A stretch of DNA of 13,617 nt. Source: DATKMP01 sp035541775 (lineage in GTDB: Bacteria > Bacteroidota > Ignavibacteria > UBA10030). The notes beneath the pieces are model-generated. The model was given only the letters and a program-made list of their open reading frames with translations. It was not told the origin of the DNA and did no database searches. The position numbers and the translations under genes are program-made. The DNA lies in NCBI GenBank assembly GCA_035541775.1, contig DATKMP010000083.1, positions 1 to 13,617 of the forward strand, written 5' to 3'. Positions 7,072 through 13,617 of the stretch are shown piece by piece (positions within the stretch are counted from its first letter, which is position 1; each line of letters begins with the position of its first letter).

Positions 7072-7545
7072 ATGGACCTTTCCTATGTGAAAAAGATCAT
7101 CAAGCTTGTCGAGCATAGCGAGATCGATGAAATAGAAATAGAAGAAGAAGGAAAAAAAATACGCGTTGCACGCAATCGCAAAGTGGAAGTTGTTTCGCAA
7201 GCTCCATATTCTGTTCCAGCCCAAGCGCCTGTTACACCTGCACCTGCAAGTGTGATGGTCGAAGCGCCGCACGTCGCTGCCGCTGCGCCTGAAAGCGGAA
7301 AGCAATTTCATGAAGTTCGTTCGCCCATTGTCGGAACATTTTATCGTGCGCCGGCTCCGGATGCCGAAACGTACACTGAAATCGGACAAACGGTAAAAGT
7401 GGGAACGGTGCTCTGTATTGTTGAAGCGATGAAGTTGATGAACGAAATCGAATCCGATGCCGATGGCACCATCGTAAAAATTTTGGTAGAGAACGGAAAG
7501 CCCGTCGAATATAACCAGCCGTTGTTCTTGATTGAAAAATCCTGA
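7072..7545 (+). CDS. accB: Biotin carboxyl carrier protein of acetyl-CoA carboxylase
   Basis: 157 residues from the preferred start. Order: an N-terminal segment DLSYVKKIIKLVE with an acidic patch (about 1-35), a flexible Ala/Pro linker (about 45-75), and a biotinyl domain (about 80-157). The biotin attachment site is K121 in EAMKLMNE, and the domain's protruding-thumb region (YRAPAPDAETY) marks it as AccB type. Biotin on this lysine carries the carboxyl group from AccC to the transferase AccAD in the first step of fatty acid synthesis. In-frame ATGs at 7024 and 7066 would give longer forms; the ribosome binding site and the family's usual MDL start favour 7072. It lies between efp and accC on the same strand, 33 bases before accC. 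Confidence 0.95.
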   Translation: MDLSYVKKIIKLVEHSEIDEIEIEEEGKKIRVARNRKVEVVSQAPYSVPAQAPVTPAPASVMVEAPHVAAAAPESGKQFHEVRSPIVGTFYRAPAPDAETYTEIGQTVKVGTVLCIVEAMKLMNEIESDADGTIVKILVENGKPVEYNQPLFLIEKS

Positions 7546-7578
7546 TAAACGAATTTACACACTGACCGGTACCAACAC

Positions 7579-8919
7579 TTGTTTAAAAAAATTTTAATAG
7601 CGAATCGCGGTGAAATAGCGCTGCGTGTAATCCGCGCCGCGCGTGAGCTTGGCATTAAAACTGTCGCCGTGTATTCGGAAGCGGATCATGACTCGTTGCA
7701 TGTCCGATTTGCCGATGAAGCTGTATGTATCGGTCCACCGCCGAGCAAGGAAAGCTATCTCAATATTCCTCGCATCATCGCGGCAGCCGAAGTGACAAAT
7801 GCTGACGCGATCCATCCCGGTTACGGATTTCTTTCCGAGAATGCAAACTTTGCAGAAATTTGTTCCTCGTCGGGAATTGCTTTTATTGGCCCGTCGGCAG
7901 AAGCCATTACGGCAATGGGCGATAAAGCGCTCGCGAAAGAAACGATGAAGAGAGCCGGTGTGCCGGTGGTGCCGGGCAGCGACGGCGTGATTGCAGACTT
8001 GAAGCAGGCGACTACGATGGTGCAGGAAATCGGTTTTCCTGTCATCATCAAAGCCACGGCAGGCGGCGGAGGGCGCGGAATGCGTATCGTACGTTCGGCC
8101 GAAGAATTGGAAAACGCCTATCTTACGGCGAGCCACGAAGCAGAAACTGCTTTTGCCAATCCGTCGGTGTATATCGAAAAGTATATCGAACGTCCGCGCC
8201 ATGTGGAAATACAGATTATGGCGGATAAATTCGGAACAGTACTGCACTTCGGCGAACGCGATTGCAGTATTCAACGCCGCCACCAAAAATTGTTGGAAGA
8301 ATCGCCGTCGCCCGCATTGACACCAGAACTGCGAGAAGCGATGGGCGAAGCAGCCATCAAAGGTGTTAAGAGTGTACATTATCTTGGCGCGGGTACGATC
8401 GAATTTTTGCTCGACGAAGATAAAAAATTTTATTTCATGGAAATGAATACGCGCATACAGGTCGAACATCCGGTGTCGGAAGAAGTTATGGGCGTCGATT
8501 TGTTGAAATTGCAGTTGCAAGTGGCAGCAGGCGAGCGATTGAAAAAAGCTCAAGCGAAGCCGCAATGGCATGCCATCGAATGCCGCATCAATGCGGAAGA
8601 TCCGAGCACGAATTTTCGGCCAAGCCCCGGAAAAATTACCAGCTTGCATTTCCCCGGTGGCAACGGCGTTCGTGTAGATTCGCACGTGTATGTGGGATAT
8701 GTCATTCCTCCGTATTACGATTCGTTGATTGCGAAATTGATCGTCAAAGGAAAAACGAGAAACGAAGCAATTGCGAAAATGTCCCGCGCGCTCGATGAAT
8801 TTATTGTCGAAGGCATCAAGACAACGATTCCGTTCCATAAAAAGTTGATGCAAAATCCGCAATTCCAAAGTGGAATGTTTGATACGAAATTTATTGAAAC
8901 ATTTGCGTTTGAAGAGTAA
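7579..8919 (+). CDS. accC: Biotin carboxylase subunit of acetyl-CoA carboxylase
   Basis: 446 residues (449 in E. coli), cytoplasmic. It carboxylates biotin on AccB using ATP and bicarbonate. The N-terminal domain begins MFKKILIANRGEIA. The ATP-grasp domain has the glycine loop AGGGGRGM (about 161-168), and E288, N290, R292 and E296 fall at the same positions as the E. coli active-site residues (EMNTRIQVEH). The C-terminal domain carries the RPSPGKI segment. The start codon is TTG at 7579, without a strong ribosome binding site; no ATG or GTG gives the conserved N-terminus. It may depend on translation coupled to accB upstream. No truncation or missing residue was seen. Confidence 0.97.
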   Translation: MFKKILIANRGEIALRVIRAARELGIKTVAVYSEADHDSLHVRFADEAVCIGPPPSKESYLNIPRIIAAAEVTNADAIHPGYGFLSENANFAEICSSSGIAFIGPSAEAITAMGDKALAKETMKRAGVPVVPGSDGVIADLKQATTMVQEIGFPVIIKATAGGGGRGMRIVRSAEELENAYLTASHEAETAFANPSVYIEKYIERPRHVEIQIMADKFGTVLHFGERDCSIQRRHQKLLEESPSPALTPELREAMGEAAIKGVKSVHYLGAGTIEFLLDEDKKFYFMEMNTRIQVEHPVSEEVMGVDLLKLQLQVAAGERLKKAQAKPQWHAIECRINAEDPSTNFRPSPGKITSLHFPGGNGVRVDSHVYVGYVIPPYYDSLIAKLIVKGKTRNEAIAKMSRALDEFIVEGIKTTIPFHKKLMQNPQFQSGMFDTKFIETFAFEE

Positions 8920-8999
8920 TTCTTGCACATTTTCACCGATAAAAAAGTGAGCAATGTTTGCAAACTGGAATTACCTCGATTTAAAGAAGTGAGGGTACT

Positions 9000-9380
9000 A
9001 TGGAGTTTCCTGAAAATCTAACATACACCAAAGATCATGAATGGATCCGTGTCGAAGGGAATTTTGGCTGGATCGGAATTACCGAGTATGCGCAAGGAGA
9101 ACTTGGCGATATTGTCTACGTGGAACTGCCTGCAGTCGGTAAAAAAATTGAGCAGGGAAAGTCGTTCGGAACGATTGAAGCCGTCAAAGCTGTATCGGAT
9201 TTATTTGCGCCTGTATCAGGTGATGTTGCGGAAGTAAATCATGCAATACAAGACCATCCGGAATTAGTGAATAAAGATCCCTACGGGTCAGGATGGATTG
9301 TAAAAATCTCGGTGGCAGATGAAAGTCAACTCGGTGCCTTGTTGAATGCCGCGGCATACAAACAATTGATCGGGAAATAA
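9000..9380 (+). CDS. gcvH: Glycine cleavage system H protein (lipoyl carrier)
   Basis: 126 residues, full length. It shuttles the methylamine group of glycine on a lipoyl arm between the P, T and L proteins. The opening YTKDHEWI and the lipoylation site K63 in IEAVKAVSD are both present, as is the NKDPYGSGW segment. GAGGG lies 4 bases before ATG 9000. No gcvT or gcvP is next to it, so partners are encoded elsewhere. In some bacteria GcvH also serves as the entry point for lipoate to other enzymes. It is 80 bases after accC; a separate promoter is possible but none is clear. Confidence 0.96.
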   Translation: MEFPENLTYTKDHEWIRVEGNFGWIGITEYAQGELGDIVYVELPAVGKKIEQGKSFGTIEAVKAVSDLFAPVSGDVAEVNHAIQDHPELVNKDPYGSGWIVKISVADESQLGALLNAAAYKQLIGK

Positions 9381-9410
9381 TTTTTACCGCGCAATTTTTT
9401 TACTGAAAAA

Positions 9411-9485
9411 ATGGTTGGTACAAAATCGATCATGCGCAAAATGAAGAAAACGCTGTTTGATTGGCGCAATGATCGACGACGATGA
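9411..9485 (+). CDS. Possible 24-residue basic leader peptide
   Basis: A short open frame from ATG 9411 encodes 24 residues, about a third of them Lys or Arg (for example RKMKK and NDRRR). Its stop codon TGA (9483-9485) overlaps the histidine kinase start ATG 9482 as ATGA. This could couple translation of the kinase, which has no clear ribosome binding site. No good ribosome binding site precedes the small frame either, so it may be chance. Confidence 0.2.
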   Translation: MVGTKSIMRKMKKTLFDWRNDRRR

Positions 9486-10636
9486 TGAACGAACGCGAAC
9501 AAAAATATTCTGAGTTGCTGGATGTCGAGGAAATTTATGCTACTGTCCTTCAGCAAATTTCGGCGCGTTCGCGTGCCGATGTTGCGGCGATTTTCATGGT
9601 CGATGGTGCGAACAAGCAAGCACAATGGTGTGCCATTCAAGGCAATATTGTCTTTCGACCGGCGGACTCGTTTCAGCTTGATGCGGAATTACAGCAAGCG
9701 CTGCTTCAAGAGGGACCCCAGATATTTTTTCCCCAACGTGCCGAATTTCCTATCCCTTCCTCGCTGCAACAATTGGTGCAAGAGGAATCATTGCGCGCGG
9801 TCTGCATTGCACCGCTGCATACGGGTTCACAGCCGCAAGGAATGCTGCTGGCAGGGTACCGGCAGGAACAACGCGCACTCCCGAATGAACAGTATGAATT
9901 GAAGTTGCTTGCCAAGCAGTACGCGCTTCCAATTTTCACTGTAAAATTGTACCGTGAACTGATGCAGCGGGAAAAAGATATGGTCACACTTTCCACAGTT
10001 CGGGTCGCTGTGCAAGAAGAAGAACGCCATCGCATAGCACGGGAAATTCATGACGGACTCGGGCAAATGTTGACAGCGATCAAATTCAATCTCGAAATTC
10101 TGGAAGACACTATCAAAGCGACTGAAGAAGAACATGAACGTATTCGCGATATGAAAGAATTATTAGACAGCGTGATGAAAGAAGCACGCGAACTTTCGTA
10201 CAATTTAATGCCGAGTGTGTTAGAAGATTTCGGGCTTGTTCCCGCGCTGCAACTGCTCACCGAACAGTACGGCAATAGGACAGGTATCAAGACAACATTT
10301 TACTCACACGGATTAACCGAGCGCGTGGATTCACAGATAGAAGTCGGCCTCTATCGCATCGCGCAGGAATCATTCAACAATATTGCCAAGCATGCTCATG
10401 CCACGGAAGTCAATCTCCAGATCCTTTGCCATGATACTGTTTTGCGAATGGTGGTTGAAGATAACGGCAGCGGCATGGTGTACCCGCAAACGCGTACAAC
10501 GGGCAAAAGCGGTATCGGTTTGGTGAGTATGCGGGAACGCGCGGCATCGCTTGGAGGAACATTTATGATCGATTCAACGCTTGGAAGCGGAACGCTGTTG
10601 AGCGTGGAAATTCCCTTACTTACGGAGAAGGCATGA
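9482..10636 (+). CDS. Soluble GAF-domain histidine kinase, NarX/DegS type
   Basis: 384 residues with no membrane segment or signal peptide, so a cytoplasmic sensor. Order: a GAF-like sensory domain (about 10-155), a short coiled linker, a HisKA_3 dimerisation domain with phosphoacceptor H190 in AREIHDGLGQ, and an HATPase_c domain (about 285-382). The ATPase has the N box (ESFNNIAKHA), a G1 box VEDNGSGM and a G2 box GKSGIGLVSMRERA. The kinase autophosphorylates and hands the phosphate to a NarL-type regulator, here the next gene, which overlaps by ATGA. A stop codon in frame at 9470-9472 limits the start to 9482 or 9485. The ligand is unknown; a single Cys near residue 50 and another near 108 give no clear haem or iron-sulfur motif. 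Confidence 0.92.
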   Translation: MMNEREQKYSELLDVEEIYATVLQQISARSRADVAAIFMVDGANKQAQWCAIQGNIVFRPADSFQLDAELQQALLQEGPQIFFPQRAEFPIPSSLQQLVQEESLRAVCIAPLHTGSQPQGMLLAGYRQEQRALPNEQYELKLLAKQYALPIFTVKLYRELMQREKDMVTLSTVRVAVQEEERHRIAREIHDGLGQMLTAIKFNLEILEDTIKATEEEHERIRDMKELLDSVMKEARELSYNLMPSVLEDFGLVPALQLLTEQYGNRTGIKTTFYSHGLTERVDSQIEVGLYRIAQESFNNIAKHAHATEVNLQILCHDTVLRMVVEDNGSGMVYPQTRTTGKSGIGLVSMRERAASLGGTFMIDSTLGSGTLLSVEIPLLTEKA

Positions 10637-11304
10637 ATAAAATACGAATTTTAATTGCCGACGATCATGCATTAGTGCGAAGCGGATTGATCAAGTTGCT
10701 GGAGCCGTTTAAGGAATTTGTCATTATTGGCGAAGCAAGCGATGGCGAGGAAGCGGTAGCCATGACCAAAAAAAATCAGCCCGATGTCGTGGTGATCGAT
10801 TTATCCATGCCGAAACTTTCCGGGCTTGAAGCAACGAAACAAATTTGCAGTAGCATGCCTTCGGTAAAAGTACTGGTACTGACCATGCACGATAACGAAG
10901 AATATGTGTACCAAATTCTGAAATCCGGTGCGAACGGGTACATGCTGAAAGACAGCGGACGTGAAGAACTTGCTGCAGCGATTCGAGCAGTTGCGAAAGG
11001 GGAAAAATTTTTCAGCAAAAAAATTTCCGAATTAGTTCTTAATGCATATTTACAAAAAACGACCGCTCCTCACACGGCAATGACAGATGATGAAGACCTA
11101 CCTCTTACAAAACGGGAGAAAGAAATTCTCTACTATATTGCCGAAGGATTGAGCAATGCACAGATTGCCGAACGATTGTTTATCAGTCCTCGCACGGTTG
11201 ATACGCACCGTACCAATATTATGCAAAAGCTCGATATCCATGACGCGCCGAATTTAATCCGCTTTGCGCTGAACAAAAAAGATTCTCTCTCGCACTCATT
11301 CTAA
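10633..11304 (+). CDS. NarL/FixJ-family response regulator
   Basis: 223 residues. The receiver domain (about 1-120) has the acidic pair D10-D11, phosphoacceptor D56, T84 and K106. After a linker, a LuxR-type helix-turn-helix (about 155-215) starts LTKREKEIL and has the recognition helix region SPRTVDTHR. Phosphorylation by the kinase directly upstream would promote dimerisation and DNA binding. The start ATG overlaps the kinase stop as ATGA, so translation is coupled. Its binding site is unknown; the palindromes at 11544-11599, 240 bases past its stop, are candidates for self-control or control of the downstream genes. Confidence 0.95.
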   Translation: MNKIRILIADDHALVRSGLIKLLEPFKEFVIIGEASDGEEAVAMTKKNQPDVVVIDLSMPKLSGLEATKQICSSMPSVKVLVLTMHDNEEYVYQILKSGANGYMLKDSGREELAAAIRAVAKGEKFFSKKISELVLNAYLQKTTAPHTAMTDDEDLPLTKREKEILYYIAEGLSNAQIAERLFISPRTVDTHRTNIMQKLDIHDAPNLIRFALNKKDSLSHSF

Positions 11305-11677
11305 CTTTCGACCTCGTTCACTTATCGTTGTTGTGAAATAAGGTGTTCGATGATGACGGTCGATTGCGACCTGCAGGATATCGATCACTTTTTCAAATCT
11401 CCATAAAAGACATCTAACGATATTTCTGCTGTTGATAACATCTCCCCGTCTATTTTAACTTGCTTGATTTCGTTTCGCCGTATTTGTCTATGCAGTCAAG
11501 GCGGCACCCTCTGTCTTTTGTTCTGAATACGCGTCCTGCACTACTACGGTAATTCCCGTAGATTCTACGTAGAACGCAGTAATTTGGGAAATACGTTCTC
11601 CGCTTGATTTGTCCTTTGATCTTATTCCCTATTTTTCTGATGCAAAAAACCATATGTCCATCAATGGAAAGTGTGTT
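11305..11677. other. 373-base intergenic leader before the receiver genes
   Basis: No gene is seen here. A small 5-bp hairpin (GGTCG / CGACC, 11358-11371) lies shortly after the regulator stop, without a T-run. The main structure is the inverted-repeat cluster at 11544-11599. No convincing -35/-10 pair was found, though the length suggests that transcription of the downstream genes begins here. Confidence 0.6.
11544..11599. promoter_or_regulatory. Cluster of three inverted repeats, candidate operator
   Basis: Three inverted repeats fall within 56 bases. The first is CTACGG (11544-11549) facing CCGTAG (11556-11561) over a 6-base centre. The second is the perfect 12-bp palindrome TTCTACGTAGAA (11563-11574). 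The third is AGAACG (11571-11576) facing CGTTCT (11594-11599), sharing bases with the second, so the last two could form alternative RNA folds. The CTAC/GTAG half-sites recur in the first two, as expected for a dimeric regulator with adjacent sites. It ends 78 bases before the first receiver gene. Confidence 0.5.
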
Positions 11678-12100
11678 ATGAAAAATATAAAAGTTCTGAT
11701 TGCTGACGATCACTGCGATTTTCGACGCGTGGTTCACTCCTTTCTCAGCAAGTTGCCGAACATTTCTGTCGTCGGTGAGGCGAATGACGGCACAGAAGCG
11801 ATTGCGCAAGTCGAGAAACTCATTCCCGATGTAGTATTGATGGATATAGCAATGCCGCGGATGAACGGATTAGACGCAACGCGCATCATCAAACAGCGAT
11901 GGCCGGAAACAAAAATTTATATTGCCACCTCTCATGACGATCCTGTGTACCGATTAAAGGCGATCGATGCAAAAGCGGATGGATTTATTTTGAAGTCAGT
12001 TCTGAAGCCGTCGCTGGAAGCGACCTTTTGTACTTCGCTGGCGCCGGTTTCTATCGAGATGCCGTGTGTAGAAAAAAATGTATCAAATGAAATTTTATAA
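11678..12100 (+). CDS. Stand-alone receiver-domain protein (first of two)
   Basis: 140 residues: one receiver domain and a tail of about 25 residues with no helix-turn-helix or enzyme domain. The phosphorylation site is complete: D10-D11, D56 (VVLMDIAMP), T84 and K106 (FILKS). The numbering matches the NarL-type regulator at 10633-11304, suggesting an origin from that family by loss of the DNA-binding part. Such proteins act as phosphate carriers or sinks, or by binding a partner protein. ATG 11678 is chosen because MKNIKVLIADDH is the standard opening; a longer reading from 11609 adds residues unlike the family. It ends 11 bases before the second receiver gene. Confidence 0.88.
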   Translation: MKNIKVLIADDHCDFRRVVHSFLSKLPNISVVGEANDGTEAIAQVEKLIPDVVLMDIAMPRMNGLDATRIIKQRWPETKIYIATSHDDPVYRLKAIDAKADGFILKSVLKPSLEATFCTSLAPVSIEMPCVEKNVSNEIL

Positions 12101-12111
12101 GGAGAATCACC

Positions 12112-12516
12112 ATGCAATCACTCAAAGTTTTGCTGGCAGATGACCACGAAAGTTTTCGTCGGATTCTGGCGGCGTTTCTCAATGCGCAATACGGCATTGA
12201 GGTCGTTGGCACGGCAAGCGACGGTATCGATGCTGTTGCCTTGACGGATAAACTGCGCCCCGATATCGTATTGATGGATATTCACATGCCCAAGAAGAAC
12301 GGTATTGAAGCGACGGTGGAAATAAAAAACCGGTGGCCTTCGATAAAAGTATTTATGCTCTCGATGGATCCGGGAGAATTTTATCGCCGCAATGCGCAAC
12401 TGTTTGCCGATGGTTTGATCGCAAAAACGTCGATGAAGAGCGCTTTGTTGACTGTTCTTGACAGCGAACAGCAATCCCATGTCGGTTCTTTTGCCGGAAA
12501 TGTTGCGGCAGCATGA
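12112..12516 (+). CDS. Stand-alone receiver-domain protein (second of two)
   Basis: 134 residues: a receiver domain and a short Ala/Gly-rich tail, with no output domain. D10-D11, D56 (IVLMDIHMP), S84 and K105 (LIAKTS) complete the active site. It is clearly a paralogue of the preceding gene (shared openings V-L-x-A-D-D-H and RPDIVLMDI/IPDVVLMDI, and NRWPSIK/QRWPETK), but the region around residues 86-100 has diverged (MDPGEFYRRN). That face often contacts partners, so the two may have different ones. AAGGAG (12099-12104) overlaps the first gene's stop codon and lies 7 bases before ATG 12112: strong expression and tight co-transcription. The next gene begins 43 bases after its stop. Confidence 0.88.
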   Translation: MQSLKVLLADDHESFRRILAAFLNAQYGIEVVGTASDGIDAVALTDKLRPDIVLMDIHMPKKNGIEATVEIKNRWPSIKVFMLSMDPGEFYRRNAQLFADGLIAKTSMKSALLTVLDSEQQSHVGSFAGNVAAA

Positions 12517-12559
12517 TAACACAAAGATATTTCATCTTGAGAACAATGTTTGACTCACA

Positions 12560-13617
12560 ATGTTGAAAAAGAAATCTCACATATCGCATTTATTCATCGA
12601 GGTACTAACGATATCGGCACTTATTGTCACATTGAGTGCGACAGCTTTGAGTGCCACAAGAACTGCCTCAGTAACTGGGAACTGGAGCGCCACAGCGACT
12701 TGGGGCGGTGCTGCTGTTCCGACAGCGGCAGACGCTGTTATTATTAACAGCGGAGTCACAGTTACAGTTGATGCTGCAGCGACTTGCCTGAGCGTAACAA
12801 ATAATGGAATTCTGACATTCACAACGTTCGGAATGACAGTTGCTGGGCCATGGATAAACAACGGAACTGTTAATGTAGGTACAGCTACTGTTACTTTTAA
12901 TAGCGCAACAGCAGCCATCAATGCAGGAACGGGTAATGCTAATTTCTATACTATCGCTACTGCAACGACAGCTACTACGTTGACCATCAATACACCGGTC
13001 ACAGTTGCAGGAAGTCTTACTCTTAATGGAACTGCCGTTAGTAATACGATCACCATTGCCGGCAGTAATTCCATCACTGTCACAGGGACAACAAGTATTC
13101 CGCGGCCAACCACAAGCGGAGTATCCACGATTGCTGTTGGTGCCGGAACATTATCGACAGCTACACTCACTCTTTCTGGTACAACCAACGGGCGAAACAC
13201 GGTCGTGACCGTTTCAACAGGAACAGTCACGGTTACTGGGAACTTTACTGGTGCCGGTACTATTAATCCGGGTGGTTCGGTGTTTACATTTACCGGTGCC
13301 GGCACGTTGAACGTTGGCGGCACGGGAACGAATGCTATTCCCCAAAGCACGACTGCATGGACGTTCACCCCCAGCACGGGCACGGTCAATTTCAATGGTG
13401 CTAATCAGACCGTTGGAGCAAACACGTTTAATAACCTTACGTTTTCTGGCAGCGGCGCAAAAACAATTCCAACAGGAACAACAACGGTCAATGGAATATT
13501 CTCTATTGAAAATGGCGCTAATGCAAATACATTTACCGGAACACTGGCGTATGGCGCAAATGCAACATTACAATATAATACATCATCAGCCAGAGCCGTC
13601 TCCACAGAATGGATTAC
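12560..13617 (+). CDS. Large secreted beta-repeat surface protein, 5' part
   Basis: An open frame of 352 codons from ATG 12560 that is still open at the window edge. A basic start (MLKKK), a hydrophobic stretch and SATALSA form a signal peptide, cleaved near residue 29 or 32. Next comes a segment with GNWS-x3-TWGG-x3-P-x3-D-x-VIINSG (residues 40-65), a pattern common at the start of large exported Bacteroidota-group proteins. The rest is rich in Thr, Gly, Ala, Asn, Val and Ser with very few charged residues and looks like repeated beta-strands, probably a beta-helix. Two related units start near residue 111 (VTFNSA) and 276 (VNFNGA). It is probably an adhesin or surface-layer-like protein; a type IX sorting domain would be expected at the unseen C-terminus. 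No clear ribosome binding site. Confidence 0.8.
   Translation, partial: MLKKKSHISHLFIEVLTISALIVTLSATALSATRTASVTGNWSATATWGGAAVPTAADAVIINSGVTVTVDAAATCLSVTNNGILTFTTFGMTVAGPWINNGTVNVGTATVTFNSATAAINAGTGNANFYTIATATTATTLTINTPVTVAGSLTLNGTAVSNTITIAGSNSITVTGTTSIPRPTTSGVSTIAVGAGTLSTATLTLSGTTNGRNTVVTVSTGTVTVTGNFTGAGTINPGGSVFTFTGAGTLNVGGTGTNAIPQSTTAWTFTPSTGTVNFNGANQTVGANTFNNLTFSGSGAKTIPTGTTTVNGIFSIENGANANTFTGTLAYGANATLQYNTSSARAVSTEWI

Noticed and set aside
7594..8928. A 444-codon open frame on the minus strand opposite accC.
   Set aside because: It mirrors accC almost exactly, has no known domain, and is rich in Phe, His and Arg, as expected from reading a biased gene backwards.
12577..13605. Three minus-strand open frames rich in Val and Pro opposite the last gene.
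   Set aside because: They are the antisense reading of the Thr/Gly/Asn-rich repeats; the plus-strand frame is open for the whole stretch and has a signal peptide.

Overview
The window reads as a chromosomal segment from the Bacteroidota/Chlorobiota group, most probably an Ignavibacteria-like lineage. The basis is a C-terminal type IX secretion sorting domain with a PNPFNPST core, an elongation factor P whose tip loop reads TPGNLRAF (from memory, the form found in Chlorobium and relatives), and moderate G+C with many genes lacking strong ribosome binding sites. The lineage call is inference. No rRNA, tRNA, CRISPR array or intact insertion sequence was seen.

Layout. (1) 30-2481, + strand: a HydB-like two-[4Fe-4S] protein and a HydG-like FAD/NAD(P)/[2Fe-2S] reductase, the usual electron-input pair of group 3 NiFe hydrogenases and related complexes, with a pentapeptide-repeat gene between them. 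(2) 2625-3209, +: a HAD sugar-phosphate phosphatase. (3) 3218-5087, - strand: a CPBP-type membrane protease followed by a small secreted type IX substrate. (4) 5322-5873, +: an unrecognised four-helix membrane protein, followed by 575 bases without a convincing gene but with a perfect 16-bp palindrome and a hairpin. (5) 6354-9380, +: a plausible promoter, then efp, accB and accC (the classical arrangement) and gcvH. (6) 9482-11304, +: a soluble GAF histidine kinase and its NarL/FixJ response regulator, overlapping by ATGA. (7) 11305-12516, +: a 373-base leader holding three crowded inverted repeats, then two stand-alone receiver-domain genes. (8) 12560 to the window end: the 5' part of a large secreted, nearly uncharged, beta-repeat surface protein whose frame is still open at the edge.

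The most suggestive assembly is the right-hand third. A two-component pair, a palindrome cluster that could be its operator, two receivers without an output domain, and a large exported surface protein lie in one direction with short gaps between the last genes. This could be a phosphorelay-tuned switch for a cell-surface structure. The genes and repeats are seen directly; the functional link is inference. A second oddity is the pentapeptide-repeat gene inside the HydB/HydG pair, with no hydrogenase subunits downstream.
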